The position numbers and the translations under genes were made by a program. From positions 310,001-374,000 of the forward strand of contig DBMJ01000016.1 in the NCBI GenBank assembly GCA_002298125.1: 64,000 bases of DNA, given 5' to 3'. This DNA is from Clostridium sp. UBA701 (GTDB taxonomy: Bacteria; Bacillota; Clostridia; Clostridiales; Clostridiaceae). The notes beneath the pieces were generated by a model. The model was not told the DNA's origin and made no database searches. It was given only the letters and a program-made list of their open reading frames with translations. This document shows, in pieces, positions 52,980 through 62,935 of this stretch. Each line of letters begins with the position of its first letter. Within the stretch, counting starts at the first letter, position 1.

Positions 52980-53900
52980 ATGAAAAATATATTGGCCATT
53001 GGAAGCATTAATATGGACTCTGTAGTTGGAGTAGATCATATACCAAAGCTTGGTGAAACTATATTATCAAATTCCATTGAAAACTTTCATGGGGGAAAGG
53101 GTGCCAATCAGGCAGTTGCCATTGGAAGACTAGGTGGAGGAGTTAACTTCCTTGGTAAGTTAGGTAAGGATTCAAATGGTAAGGAGCTGGCTCAAGCTTT
53201 AGAAGAAAGTAACGTAGGTACAAAATATCTATTGTTTGATGAGAAAAAGTTATCAGGAAGTGCCTTCATATATGTGGACAAGGATGGAAACAACTGTATT
53301 GTGGTAAATCCAGCCGCCAATGGGAGCCTTTGTCCTGAAGACATAGATGCACAATTAGAGGCCTTTAAGGATGTAGATTACTGTGTACTGCAGCTTGAAA
53401 TACCAATGAATACTGTAAAACACGCTATAGATATTTGTGCAGAGAAAAAAATAACAGTGATTTTAAATCCAGCACCTGCTCAGGAGCTGTCTTGTGAATT
53501 GCTAAGTAAGGTAGATTTCTTAGTACCTAATGAAAGCGAGCTGGAGTTAATCACAGGGAGAACTATAAATACTTTAGAAGATGTAAAGGATTCCATGAAT
53601 ATCCTTATTAACATGGGGGTAAAGAATGTAATTACCACCCTTGGAGATAAAGGTGTAATGTATGGAAAAGGTAATGAGTTTATACACTTTGATGCTGTAA
53701 AGGTAAATGCAGTAGATACCACTGCTGCAGGAGATTCTTTTATAGGAGGCTTTGTATATTCACTGTGTAATGGACAAACAGTTGAAAGGGCAATAGAATA
53801 TGCCACTTATGTAGGTGCATTGACTGTCAGCAAAAAGGGTGCACAGAGTTCTCTGCCTTATGGTGAAGAGGTAGAAAAATTTATGGACATAATTAAGTAG
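52980..53900 (+). CDS. rbsK: Ribokinase-family (PfkB) sugar kinase
   Basis: A 306-residue kinase with N-terminal GSINMDSVVGVDHIPKLGE, the sugar-binding GGKGANQAVAIGRLGG and the C-terminal catalytic motif DTTAAGDSFIGGF (Asp as base). The motifs match ribokinase closely. It would phosphorylate ribose or a close analogue freed from the imported substrate. ATG 52980 follows GAGGGGATG; the TTG at 52962 is inside that region. First gene of the operon. Confidence 0.88.
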   Translation: MKNILAIGSINMDSVVGVDHIPKLGETILSNSIENFHGGKGANQAVAIGRLGGGVNFLGKLGKDSNGKELAQALEESNVGTKYLLFDEKKLSGSAFIYVDKDGNNCIVVNPAANGSLCPEDIDAQLEAFKDVDYCVLQLEIPMNTVKHAIDICAEKKITVILNPAPAQELSCELLSKVDFLVPNESELELITGRTINTLEDVKDSMNILINMGVKNVITTLGDKGVMYGKGNEFIHFDAVKVNAVDTTAAGDSFIGGFVYSLCNGQTVERAIEYATYVGALTVSKKGAQSSLPYGEEVEKFMDIIK

Positions 53901-53938
53901 ACATATATATTTTTTTAAAAAAGGGGAGGAAAAGAAAT

Positions 53939-55006
53939 ATGAAATTAAAAAAATCAATGGCACTAGTACTTAGCTTTGTTATGGCTCTAAGCCTTGTTCT
54001 TGTTGGCTGCAGCAGCAATAAGCCAGCAGCAAACAAAGATGGCAAGAAAAAGGTAAAGGTAGCTCTTGTATTTGCTGGCTACTTGGGGGACAAGTCTTAC
54101 AACGATTCAGCTTATGAAGGTATTAAGAAGGCTATCAAGGAATTTGATATCGAAGTTAAAAACATGGAAACAGACAAGTCCACAGACTGGGAGCCAAACC
54201 TTGTAGCTATGGCTTCATCAAAGGAATATGATCTAATACTAGCTGTTTCTTCAGAGCTTACAGACGCACTAAAGAAAATTGCTCCTCAATACCCAGATCA
54301 GAAGTTCGCAATAATGGACTCAGCTGTAAAGGCACCAAACGTAGTTTCAGCTACTTTTGCTCAAAATGAAGGTTCATTCCTTGCAGGAGCAGCAGCTGCA
54401 TTATTTACTCAGAAAACTAACATTAAGAATGTAAATGCAGACAAGACCATCGGATGGGTTGGAGGACTTGATATTCCAGTTCTTCAGGACTTCCTTGTAG
54501 GATATAAGCAAGGTGCAGCTTATATAGATCCATCAATAAAGGTACTTTCATCCTTCGCAGGTTCCTTCAATGATCCATTAAAGGGAAAAGAGCTTACACT
54601 TGCTCAATACAGCCAAGGTGCTGACATAGTAATGAATGTTGCATCAAACACTGGAAATGGTATCTTAGAAGCTGCTAAAGAAACTGGAAAATATGCTATA
54701 GGCGTTGACCTAGATCAGGATGGAATATATCCAGGAAACATATTGACTTCCATGTTAAAGCGTGTAGACGTTACTTCTTATGAAATAGTTAAGTCAGTTG
54801 TAAACAATGAGTTTAAGCCTGGTACATTATATATGGACGTTGCAAATGGCGGCGTTAGCTTAACTGACATGAAGGTTATGAAGGAAGCATTAGGAAAAGA
54901 TTTCCCAGAAGATATTTTGACAAAGGTAAAAGAAATTGAAGGCAAGATAAAGAGTGGAGAAATAAAGGTTAACTTCCATCAGGGATTTGGAAAACCACAA
55001 CAATAA
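53939..55006 (+). CDS. BMP-family nucleoside-type ABC substrate-binding lipoprotein
   Basis: A 355-residue lipoprotein: hydrophobic signal and lipobox LVGCSS, then a BMP/PnrA-like domain (VALVFAGYLGDKSYNDSAYEG, QNEGSFLAGAAAAL, GVDLDQDGIYPGNILTS). This family binds nucleosides and related N-ribosides outside the cell. AGGGGAGG ribosome-binding site. A hairpin separates it from the ATPase gene, giving higher expression of the binding protein. Confidence 0.92.
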   Translation: MKLKKSMALVLSFVMALSLVLVGCSSNKPAANKDGKKKVKVALVFAGYLGDKSYNDSAYEGIKKAIKEFDIEVKNMETDKSTDWEPNLVAMASSKEYDLILAVSSELTDALKKIAPQYPDQKFAIMDSAVKAPNVVSATFAQNEGSFLAGAAAALFTQKTNIKNVNADKTIGWVGGLDIPVLQDFLVGYKQGAAYIDPSIKVLSSFAGSFNDPLKGKELTLAQYSQGADIVMNVASNTGNGILEAAKETGKYAIGVDLDQDGIYPGNILTSMLKRVDVTSYEIVKSVVNNEFKPGTLYMDVANGGVSLTDMKVMKEALGKDFPEDILTKVKEIEGKIKSGEIKVNFHQGFGKPQQ

Positions 55007-55015
55007 CTATTAAGA

Positions 55016-55047
55016 ATATACCAAGATTGGCTTCAATCTTGGTATAT
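55016..55047 (+). terminator. Intra-operon hairpin after the binding-protein gene
   Basis: ATATACCAAGATT, loop GGCTTC, AATCTTGGTATAT: 13-bp perfect stem followed by TAATTAAT. Probably partial terminator and 3' stabiliser. Confidence 0.8.
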
Positions 55048-55076
55048 TAATTAATAAAACTAGGCAGGTGAATACT

Positions 55077-56594
55077 GTGATAAAAAAAGTCATTGAGATG
55101 ATAGACATAAAAAAGAGCTTTGGAAGTGTAAAGGCAATAGTTGATGGACAATTTGAGTTAAACGAAGGAGAGATTCATTCCCTAGTTGGAGAAAATGGTG
55201 CAGGAAAATCTACCCTGCTTAAAATACTATATGGAATGCATAACCCTGATGAAGGAAAGATGATAATAAGGGGTAAGGAATACACCCATTTGACTCCAAA
55301 GGAAGCTCTAAGCTTGGGAATTGGTATGGTTCACCAGGAATTTATGCTGGTGCAGGATTTAACTGTGCTTGAAAACATAATTCTGGGCTTTGAAACAAAT
55401 AAGGGCATAAGGATAGATTTAGAGAGTGCAAAAACTAAGATTCAAGAATATATAGACTTATACGGAATGCATGTTCAGCTTAATAAGAAGGTTAGAAACA
55501 TTTCTGTAGGAGAAGCCCAAAGGGTTGAGATAATAAAAACTCTATATAGAGGGGCAGAGATACTTATACTAGACGAGCCCACCTCAGTGCTCACTCCTCA
55601 GGAAAGTGTTCAATTGTTTAAAATTTTAAATGCTCTTAAAAAGGATGGAAAGTCAGTTATCTTCATATCTCATAAGCTAAAGGAAGTTATGGAGATAAGC
55701 GATAGGATATCCATTATGAGACAGGGAAAATACTTAGGTACACATCTAAAAGAGAAGACAAGTATACCAGAAATTGCAAAAGCTATGGTAGGAAGAGATA
55801 TATTTTTAAATTCCAGACCTAATCCAGGGAAGGTTGGACAAGTGGTTTTAGAGCTTAAGGATATATATGCTCCTGGAGACAGAGAGCTATCGAAGATAAG
55901 AGGCTTAAACCTAGAGGTAAGAGAAGGTGAGGTTCTGGGCATAGCTGGAGTTGATGGCAATGGGCAAACAGAGCTTATCGAAGCCATTACCGGCCTTAGA
56001 AGGGTGGAAAAAGGAGAGGTGAAATTCCTAGGTAAGGATATAACAAACCTATCTCCACTTAAAATAAGACAAGAAGGGGTTGCTCACATACCAGAGGATA
56101 GAAATACCAGAGGACTAAATAGAGAATGGAGCATTAAGGACAATCTGGTAGCAAATAAGTTTTACAAGAAGCCATTTTCAAAGTTTTTAAGACTAAATAA
56201 AAAAGAGATTGAAAACTATTCCAATGAGTTAATTGGTAAATTTGATATAAGACCTAAGAATGGAGATATACTTACTTCCAATTTATCTGGGGGAAATGCA
56301 CAAAAGGTAATCGTTGCAAGAGAAGTTGACATGAATGCTAAGCTCTTAATTGCTGCTCAGCCTACTAGAGGTGTAGATATAGGTTCAATAGAAGAAATAA
56401 GAAAGTATCTAGAGCAGGCAAAGTTTAATAATACTGCCATACTTTTAGTTTCAGCAGATTTGGAGGAAGTAATGGCACTTTCAGATAGGATAGCTGTAAT
56501 GTATGAGGGCAAGATTACCGGAATTCTCTCTTCTAAAGAAGCTACAGAAGACAACGTAGGCATCCTTATGACAGGAGGTAAAATAGATGGGTAA
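55077..56594 (+). CDS. BMP-type nucleoside ABC transporter, double ATPase
   Basis: Two fused ABC domains in 505 residues. The first has Walker A GENGAGKST (about 38-46), VGEAQRVEI and LDEPTSVLTPQE. The second has a degenerate Walker A (GVDGNGQTEL), signature LSGGNAQKVIVARE and AAQPTRGVDIGSIE. This is the RbsA/NupA-like layout. GTG 55077 follows AGGCAGGTG. Overlaps the first permease gene by eight bases. Confidence 0.92.
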   Translation: MIKKVIEMIDIKKSFGSVKAIVDGQFELNEGEIHSLVGENGAGKSTLLKILYGMHNPDEGKMIIRGKEYTHLTPKEALSLGIGMVHQEFMLVQDLTVLENIILGFETNKGIRIDLESAKTKIQEYIDLYGMHVQLNKKVRNISVGEAQRVEIIKTLYRGAEILILDEPTSVLTPQESVQLFKILNALKKDGKSVIFISHKLKEVMEISDRISIMRQGKYLGTHLKEKTSIPEIAKAMVGRDIFLNSRPNPGKVGQVVLELKDIYAPGDRELSKIRGLNLEVREGEVLGIAGVDGNGQTELIEAITGLRRVEKGEVKFLGKDITNLSPLKIRQEGVAHIPEDRNTRGLNREWSIKDNLVANKFYKKPFSKFLRLNKKEIENYSNELIGKFDIRPKNGDILTSNLSGGNAQKVIVAREVDMNAKLLIAAQPTRGVDIGSIEEIRKYLEQAKFNNTAILLVSADLEEVMALSDRIAVMYEGKITGILSSKEATEDNVGILMTGGKIDG

Positions 56595-57660
56595 AAAGTA
56601 TTATATAAGTTTGTTTGTTTCTTTGATAATTACCATCATAGTTGGTGCCGCAATCATAATGGCCATTGGCTTCAATCCTATAGATGGATATGTTCAGCTA
56701 TTTAAGGGAGCCTTTGTAGGAAGCTTTAACTTTGGAGGAACCTTGGAGCTATTCGTGCCATTAATGTTAACAGCGCTTGCCTTTGCTGTTTCTTCTAAGG
56801 TAGGAATCTTCAACATAGGAGTTGAAGGAGAGTATTATCTTGGTGGACTTGCAGCTGCTTGGGCAGGAGCATATATAGTAGGAGTTCCAAAGCTTGCTCA
56901 TATACCCTTATGTCTTATAATTGGTGGCATTATTGGAGCCTTGTGGGCATTTATACCAGGTTATTTAAAGTCCTACTTCAATGTAAATGAAATTACTACC
57001 ACCATTTTATTAAATTATGTTGCAATATTTATAACGAAATATTTAGTAAACACGGTATTATCCTCAGGTAGCGGTGTTGCTAAAACTAAGGATATATTAC
57101 CCAGTGCATCTTTATCACTTATAATGAAGCCCAGCAGAGCAAATACAGGGTTATTTATAGCTATAGCTGTACTCATTTTCACCTATTGGCTAATCAACCA
57201 TACCACTGTGGGATATAGACTTAGAAGTGTTGGAAATAATGCCAAGTTTTCTGAATACGTAGGTATAAAAGACAAGAAGAACATGGTAATAGGAATGATG
57301 ATAAGCGGAGCCATAGGAGGAATCGCTGGAGGACTTCAGGCCATGGGTGTATATGGCTACTTCCTTGGAAACTTCTCTGCTAATATAGCCTTTGATGGAC
57401 TATTAATCTCTTTAATTGCTAGAAATAATATTAAGATAATTCCTTTCATTGCCTTCTTTATCACCTCTGTAAAAGCTGGTGGTTTAGGGATGGAGAGGTT
57501 TACTGGAATACCTAAATCCATAATAGATATTATTATAGCAGTATTTATTTTATTAGTTTCCATGGAGGGAATAATCGGCTGGGCTAAAGCGAAAATAGAT
57601 ACAATTAAGCTTGGAAAACAAAAAAATGATGCTGTGAACCAAGCAGTGGCAAAGGAGTGA
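56587..57660 (+). CDS. Nucleoside-type ABC transporter permease 1
   Basis: A 357-residue BPD_transp_2-family permease with about nine membrane segments and the signatures FNIGVEGEYYLGGLAAAW and YVGIKDKKNMVIGMMISGAIGGIAGGLQAMG. Pairs with the permease at 57666. Overlaps the ATPase gene, so translation is coupled. Confidence 0.92.
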   Translation: MGKKYYISLFVSLIITIIVGAAIIMAIGFNPIDGYVQLFKGAFVGSFNFGGTLELFVPLMLTALAFAVSSKVGIFNIGVEGEYYLGGLAAAWAGAYIVGVPKLAHIPLCLIIGGIIGALWAFIPGYLKSYFNVNEITTTILLNYVAIFITKYLVNTVLSSGSGVAKTKDILPSASLSLIMKPSRANTGLFIAIAVLIFTYWLINHTTVGYRLRSVGNNAKFSEYVGIKDKKNMVIGMMISGAIGGIAGGLQAMGVYGYFLGNFSANIAFDGLLISLIARNNIKIIPFIAFFITSVKAGGLGMERFTGIPKSIIDIIIAVFILLVSMEGIIGWAKAKIDTIKLGKQKNDAVNQAVAKE

Positions 57661-57665
57661 TTTGA

Positions 57666-58604
57666 ATGGAAATATTTTCTTCAATATTCGATATAAGCTT
57701 GATTAGCTCCACTATAAGAGCATCAACGCCAATTTTATACGCAGCTCTCGCAGCCATAATAACACAGCAGGCAGACATATTAAATATAGGTACAGAGGGA
57801 ATCATGCTGGTAAGTGCCTTTGTTGCAATAGCTGTAAGCTTCTTTACTGGAAGCTGGATAATTGCAGTATTGGCAGCAATAATTGCAGGAGTTTTGATGT
57901 CACTTATAGTAGCAATTGCACACTTAAAGTTTAATGGTGAAATAATGGTTGTAGGAACTGCTTTAAACATGCTTGCCTTAGCTCTTACAAAGTTTTTACT
58001 AAGAGAAATATTTGGAGTGGCAGGAAGCTTTTATTCAAAAAAGGTATCTCCTATACCAAGAATTCATATAAGTGCCTTTGACAACGTACCAGTATTAAAT
58101 TCACTTTTAAACAACTACTCACTTTTTGAATTACTAGCACCGATATTTGTAATAGTAACCTGGTACCTATTGTATAGAACTACCTGGGGACTTAGAACAC
58201 GAAGCGTAGGACTTAATCCTAAAGCTGCAGAGACTGCAGGTATTGATGTTTATAAAACAAAGTTTAGAGTAGTACTTATCTCTGGAGTACTTGGTGGAAT
58301 AGCAGGTGCTCACTTATCCTTGGGATACTCCACCATGTTCGTTGAAAACATGACCAATGGTAGAGGCTTTATGGGAGTAGCAGCTATGTATTTTGGAGGA
58401 TTAAATCCAATTTTCTCTTCCATAGGAGCACTGATTTTTGGTTTTGCAGACTCTGTAGGTGCAAGACTTCAAACCTATGGCTTCCCATCAGAGATAATAC
58501 TGGCTACTCCATATGTAACTACAGTTGCAGTGTTAGCTATCTCTATGATAAAGAAATATATGTCTATTAAGAAAGCAAAAAGTTCACTGCTTCCGTTGAA
58601 ATAG
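57666..58604 (+). CDS. Nucleoside-type ABC transporter permease 2
   Basis: A 312-residue permease of the same family with LNIGTEGIMLVSAFVAIAVS and the ETAGIDVYKTKFRVVLISGVLGGIAGAHLSLGY region. Five bases after the first permease gene. Together they form the channel for the BMP-bound substrate. Confidence 0.92.
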   Translation: MEIFSSIFDISLISSTIRASTPILYAALAAIITQQADILNIGTEGIMLVSAFVAIAVSFFTGSWIIAVLAAIIAGVLMSLIVAIAHLKFNGEIMVVGTALNMLALALTKFLLREIFGVAGSFYSKKVSPIPRIHISAFDNVPVLNSLLNNYSLFELLAPIFVIVTWYLLYRTTWGLRTRSVGLNPKAAETAGIDVYKTKFRVVLISGVLGGIAGAHLSLGYSTMFVENMTNGRGFMGVAAMYFGGLNPIFSSIGALIFGFADSVGARLQTYGFPSEIILATPYVTTVAVLAISMIKKYMSIKKAKSSLLPLK

Positions 58605-58625
58605 TAAGCTTGAGAGGGTGAAAAC

Positions 58626-59891
58626 ATGAATAACCTATTAAAAGATACTCTTGTTAAAAACAAGGAGAATTATATAAAACATTTTCTTGACCTGGTGTCC
58701 ATAGACACTCATGTAATAGGCCATGGAATTAAGGGTGGTAAAGAGAAGGAAGGACAGCTTTATATTAAAAAGCTGTTAGAGGACTTAGGAGCTACTGTTA
58801 AAACAGAGCAGATGACTGAGGAAACTATAATGCTTGCTCTAGAAAAATATAACGAGGGAAATCTTGGTCACAATTACGAGGATAGATTTAATGTGCTTGC
58901 ATCCTTTAAAGGGAATAGTGATAAAACCTTGTTATTTAATGGACATGTTGATACCATGCCTGCGGATAGACTTAAGGATTGGATAATAGATCCACTGAAG
59001 CCTCAGGTAATTGATGGAAAGATATATGGGATAGGAGCAGCAGACATGAAGGGTGGTCTCATGGCCTCCATGATGGCTGTAAAGCTTATTAAGGATTGTA
59101 ACATAGAGCTGCCAGTGAATGTAAAGATACTCTCAGTGGTAGATGAAGAGGGTGGTGGCAATGGAACAATCCATGCCCTGACTAGGGGAGTAGACTTAGA
59201 TGCAGCAGTTGTTTGTGAGCCTTCAGATGGCAATATAATCATCGCTCACATGGGCTTTATATTCTTTGAAGTAGAGGTTTCAGGAGTGGCTCTTCACAGT
59301 GGCAAGAAATGGGAAGGTGTCAGCGCCATAGAAAAGGCTATAAAGCTTATAAATGCCTTAAATGAGCTTGAGCATAGATGGCTTATGCTATATAAACATA
59401 AAAGACTTGCAGCACCTACTCTTAATGTAGGAGTAATTGAGGGCGGTAGTGCTGGTTCTACAGTTCCAGATAAATGTGTGTTCAAAATGTGTATACACTA
59501 TTTACCTGAAATTATGAGCTATGATTCTGTAAAGGAAGATGTAATTAATACATTAAATCTCTGTGCTAATGGAGATGAGTATTTAAGAAATAATCCTCCA
59601 AAGTACAATATTTACCAAGCAGGTGGTGGCTTTGAGATGGATGAAGCTCATCCTTTTGTAGAAAAGGTAAAGGATGCCTATAAAACTGTTGCTGGCAAGG
59701 AAGGAGCACTTACAGGAAGCTTTGCCGGCAATGACGCCAGGACCTTTAGAAAAATAGGGCAGGTGCCAACGGTAATTCTGGGACCTGGAAACTTAGAGCA
59801 GTGCCATACTGTAAATGAATATCTGCTAGAAGAAGAATTCTTAAAATATATTTTAATTTATGCAGAATTAATTTTAAACTTTGATAAATAG
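58626..59891 (+). CDS. M20-family deacylase/peptidase (ArgE/DapE type)
   Basis: A 421-residue di-zinc hydrolase: FNGHVDTMP (His/Asp), GAADMKGGLMA (bridging Asp), VVDEEGGGNGT (Glu-Glu) and CEPSDGN. The dimerisation lid lies between about 200 and 310. It removes an acyl or aminoacyl group from an amine. Within the nucleoside-type operon it probably trims the imported substrate. Ribosome-binding site GAGAGGGTG. Confidence 0.9.
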   Translation: MNNLLKDTLVKNKENYIKHFLDLVSIDTHVIGHGIKGGKEKEGQLYIKKLLEDLGATVKTEQMTEETIMLALEKYNEGNLGHNYEDRFNVLASFKGNSDKTLLFNGHVDTMPADRLKDWIIDPLKPQVIDGKIYGIGAADMKGGLMASMMAVKLIKDCNIELPVNVKILSVVDEEGGGNGTIHALTRGVDLDAAVVCEPSDGNIIIAHMGFIFFEVEVSGVALHSGKKWEGVSAIEKAIKLINALNELEHRWLMLYKHKRLAAPTLNVGVIEGGSAGSTVPDKCVFKMCIHYLPEIMSYDSVKEDVINTLNLCANGDEYLRNNPPKYNIYQAGGGFEMDEAHPFVEKVKDAYKTVAGKEGALTGSFAGNDARTFRKIGQVPTVILGPGNLEQCHTVNEYLLEEEFLKYILIYAELILNFDK

Positions 59892-59913
59892 CTTTGCTAG
59901 AGGAGGAATTAAA

Positions 59914-60663
59914 ATGAGTAACAAAATATTAATTGCAGGAGAATCCTGGATAACACAAAGTACACATATTAAAGGATTTGATACCTTTGTAACCAGTGTT
60001 TACGAAGAGGGTGTGGAAAATATTAGAAAGGCCTTAGAAGAGGGTGGTTATGAAGTAGATTTTCTTCCTAACCATTTAGCTCCTGAGAAGTTCCCAAATA
60101 GTGTAGAGGAGCTAAAGAAGTACTGCGCAGTTATACTGTCAGATATAGGCTCAAACACACTGCTGCTCTCTAAAAATGTGTTTATAAAGGGTCAAAAGCA
60201 GCCAAACAGATTAGAGCTTATTAAGGAATATGTTGAGGATGGAGGAGCCTTCCTTATGGTAGGAGGGTATATGTCCTTCACTGGCATAGATGCTAAATCT
60301 AGATATGGAGAAACTGCTGTAAAAGACATTTTACCTGTAAGAATGCTTGAGAAGGATGATAGGGTGGAGGCACCAGAGGGCTTTAACCCAGTAGTTATAA
60401 AGGAACACGAAATGCTTAAGGGAATATCAAGCTCCTGGCCACATTTCCTTGGCTATAATAAGACTGTAGCCATAGAGGACAGAGGAGAGCATTTAGTAAC
60501 AATAAACGGAGATCCATTCATTTCAGTTATGGAGTATAAAAAGGGTAGAACAGCTATTTTCTCTTCAGACTGTGCACCTCATTGGGGACCAGTGGAGTTC
60601 TTAAATTGGGAGCATTATAACAGACTTTGGATTAATATGCTGAATTGGTTAACAAGAAAGTAA
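59914..60663 (+). CDS. Class I glutamine amidotransferase-like/ThuA-like protein
   Basis: A 249-residue protein with a flavodoxin/GATase-like core: KILIAGESWITQSTHIKGFD, FLPNHLAPEKFP, ILSDIGSNTLLLS, YVEDGGAFLMVGGYMSFTG and a C-terminal YKKGRTAIFSSDCAPHWGP. It resembles uncharacterised amidotransferase-like proteins from sugar and amidohydrolase operons; I do not see the classical nucleophilic Cys elbow, so it is probably not a glutaminase. ATG 59914 follows AGAGGAGG; the TTG at 59881 overlaps the previous gene. Confidence 0.75.
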   Translation: MSNKILIAGESWITQSTHIKGFDTFVTSVYEEGVENIRKALEEGGYEVDFLPNHLAPEKFPNSVEELKKYCAVILSDIGSNTLLLSKNVFIKGQKQPNRLELIKEYVEDGGAFLMVGGYMSFTGIDAKSRYGETAVKDILPVRMLEKDDRVEAPEGFNPVVIKEHEMLKGISSSWPHFLGYNKTVAIEDRGEHLVTINGDPFISVMEYKKGRTAIFSSDCAPHWGPVEFLNWEHYNRLWINMLNWLTRK

Positions 60664-60677
60664 TATAATTAATTTGG

Positions 60678-60726
60678 TAATTCTAAGGCAAAGTCTCACT
60701 AAAAGTTGTGCTTTGTCTTAGAATTA
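60678..60726 (+). other. Intra-operon 16-bp hairpin
   Basis: TAATTCTAAGGCAAAG (60678-60693) pairs with CTTTGTCTTAGAATTA (60711-60726) with one G-U pair. No U-tract follows, so mRNA processing or stability is more likely than termination. Confidence 0.6.
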
Positions 60727-60751
60727 TTCCAGTTATAGAGGAGGAGAGCAT

Positions 60752-61930
60752 GTGAATATTTCTTGGGATGTAAAAAAAATAAAGGAAAATATAAACCACA
60801 ATAGAATATATTTACATAGGATACCTGAGGTGGGCTTGGTATTGCCAAAAACTGAAGAATATATCAAAGGTTCTTTAAAGAATATGGGCATAGAATACGA
60901 AGAATTAATGGAGATCTCAGGAATTGTAGCCACCATAAAAGGGGGAAGTCCAGGGAAGACTATAGCCATAAGAGCGGATATGGATGCTCTTCCAATTGAA
61001 GAGCGGACGGGGCTGCCCTTTGCTTCTATGAATGGGGCAATGCACGCCTGTGGTCATGATGGGCACATGGCAATTCTATTGTCCATTGGACAAGTGTTAA
61101 ATGAAAATAGGGATAAGTTAAAGGGTGAGATAAAGCTCATTTTTCAACCTGGGGAAGAGGGGTATGGAGGAGCAGAAAAAATGATTGAGTGTGGTATACT
61201 AGAGAGGCATCATATAGATTGCATCATCTCACACCACATAGGCTCCGTATTTGATGAGGTAAAAAATGGTCAGATTGCTATAGGCTTTGGCACAATAATG
61301 TCCTGCTTAGACAAGTTCTCTTTGACTATCTATGGAAAGGGAGGGCATGGGGCAAAACCACATAAGTCCATAGATCCTGTCACTATGAGTGCAGAAATAA
61401 TACAGGCTCTGCAGTGTATTATAAGCAGAGAAATAGATACCACTGAAAATGCGGTAATATCTATTGGAAAGATCCATGGCGGTATAGCGCACAACATCAT
61501 TCCAGACAAGGTAGAATTGGAAGGAACAGTGAGAACTACCAGTGAAGAAGTTAGAAAATACATTAGTGAGAGAATAGAACAAATAGTAAAGGGTATAACT
61601 CTAGCCATGAAGGGCGAGTATAAGTACAATTATCATTTTGGGTACCCAGTAGTAACCAATAATGAGGAATTAACTAAACAGCTGCTTTCCTCAGCAAGAA
61701 AGGTTTTTTCTGAGGAAGAAGTTATAATATTAAAGAAGCCAACTATGATAGGAGAAGATATTTCCTACTTTTTAAATAAGGTTCCAGGAGTATATTTTTT
61801 TCTAGGCAGTAAGAAACCAGTTAATGGAGAATATTATCCTCATCATCATTGCAAATTTGACATAGATGAAGAGGTTTTATACAAAGGAGTACTAGCTACG
61901 GTTCAATTTATATTAGATGTGATGGAGTGA
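60752..61930 (+). CDS. M20 amidohydrolase (aminoacylase/hippurate hydrolase type)
   Basis: A 392-residue enzyme with DMDALPIEERTGLPFAS and HACGHDGHMA (metal ligands, Cys and His), FQPGEEGYGGAEKMIE (Glu pair) and GHGAKPH. These mark the N-acyl amino acid / IAA-conjugate amidohydrolase branch of M20, different from the M20 enzyme at 58626. GTG start after GAGGAGGAG. Its stop is four bases before the LacI-type regulator gene. Confidence 0.9.
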   Translation: MNISWDVKKIKENINHNRIYLHRIPEVGLVLPKTEEYIKGSLKNMGIEYEELMEISGIVATIKGGSPGKTIAIRADMDALPIEERTGLPFASMNGAMHACGHDGHMAILLSIGQVLNENRDKLKGEIKLIFQPGEEGYGGAEKMIECGILERHHIDCIISHHIGSVFDEVKNGQIAIGFGTIMSCLDKFSLTIYGKGGHGAKPHKSIDPVTMSAEIIQALQCIISREIDTTENAVISIGKIHGGIAHNIIPDKVELEGTVRTTSEEVRKYISERIEQIVKGITLAMKGEYKYNYHFGYPVVTNNEELTKQLLSSARKVFSEEEVIILKKPTMIGEDISYFLNKVPGVYFFLGSKKPVNGEYYPHHHCKFDIDEEVLYKGVLATVQFILDVME

Positions 61931-61934
61931 TAAG

Positions 61935-62933
61935 ATGAAGGCAACCATAAAGGATGTAGCCAAGAAAGCAAATGTGTCAATTACCACAGTTTCAAGAGTA
62001 ATAAATAACGTAGAGGGCTACACTAACGAGGATACCAAAAATAGAATATTAAAGGTAATTGAAGAATTGGATTATAAGCCTAATTCCCTTGCGCGAAGCT
62101 TGGTTACTAAGAAGACTAGAACCATAGGTTTGATATTGCCGGATATATCCAATCCATTTTTCCCTGGCATTGCTAAGAGTGTGGAGGACAGAGCCAGTAA
62201 GCATGGCTATAATGTTATTCTATGCAATAGCTATGACAGCTCGAAAAAGGAAGATTACTATATAAATGTTCTAAGGGAAAAATATGTAGATGGTATAATA
62301 CTATCAAGCTCAAAACTAAACAAGGACGATGAAAATAACTATAGCAAGGATTTACCTATGGTGTTTATAGACAGAAAGCCTGATGTAAAGATAACCAATG
62401 CTGTTTTTATCAACAACTACTCTGGTGCTTATAATGCAACAAAGCATTTAATTGATTTGGGTCATAAAAATATTGGTTGCTTAATTGGACCACAGACCAT
62501 AAATACCTCTATAGATAGATTAGAGGGCTACAAAAAGGCCTTGGAGGATAACAACCTGCCCATTGTGGAGGAATTTATAAAATATGAAGATTACTCCATA
62601 GAAGGCGGATACAAGGCTGCTAAGGAAGTGCTTACAAATAAGAGCATTACAGCTATTTTTGCCAACAATGACCTGATGGCCATTGGGGTTTACAGGGCTG
62701 CAAAGGAATTGAAATATAAGATACCAAGAGATCTCTCTGTGGTAGGCTTTGATGATATTGATATGGTGGAGTTTATTGAACCTCCTCTTACTACAGTAAA
62801 GCAGCCTACAAAGGAGCTTGGTGAAGCTGCAGTGGAAATGTTAATGGAAGCAATAAATAACAACCTAGAGGAAAAGATAATGTATCTAGATACAGAATTA
62901 ATTATAAGAGAAAGTACACTTACCTTGAAATAA
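61935..62933 (+). CDS. LacI/GalR-family transcriptional regulator
   Basis: A 332-residue repressor. The helix-turn-helix and hinge TIKDVAKKANVSITTVSRVIN...YKPNSLARSL fit the family exactly. The periplasmic-binding-protein-like effector domain includes GLILPDISNPFFPGI, IDRKPDV, and SVVGFDDIDMVEFIEPPLTTV. Last gene of the operon; probably binds the palindrome at 52892-52915 and responds to ribose or the imported N-riboside-like substrate. Confidence 0.93.
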   Translation: MKATIKDVAKKANVSITTVSRVINNVEGYTNEDTKNRILKVIEELDYKPNSLARSLVTKKTRTIGLILPDISNPFFPGIAKSVEDRASKHGYNVILCNSYDSSKKEDYYINVLREKYVDGIILSSSKLNKDDENNYSKDLPMVFIDRKPDVKITNAVFINNYSGAYNATKHLIDLGHKNIGCLIGPQTINTSIDRLEGYKKALEDNNLPIVEEFIKYEDYSIEGGYKAAKEVLTNKSITAIFANNDLMAIGVYRAAKELKYKIPRDLSVVGFDDIDMVEFIEPPLTTVKQPTKELGEAAVEMLMEAINNNLEEKIMYLDTELIIRESTLTLK

Positions 62934-62935
62934 GA

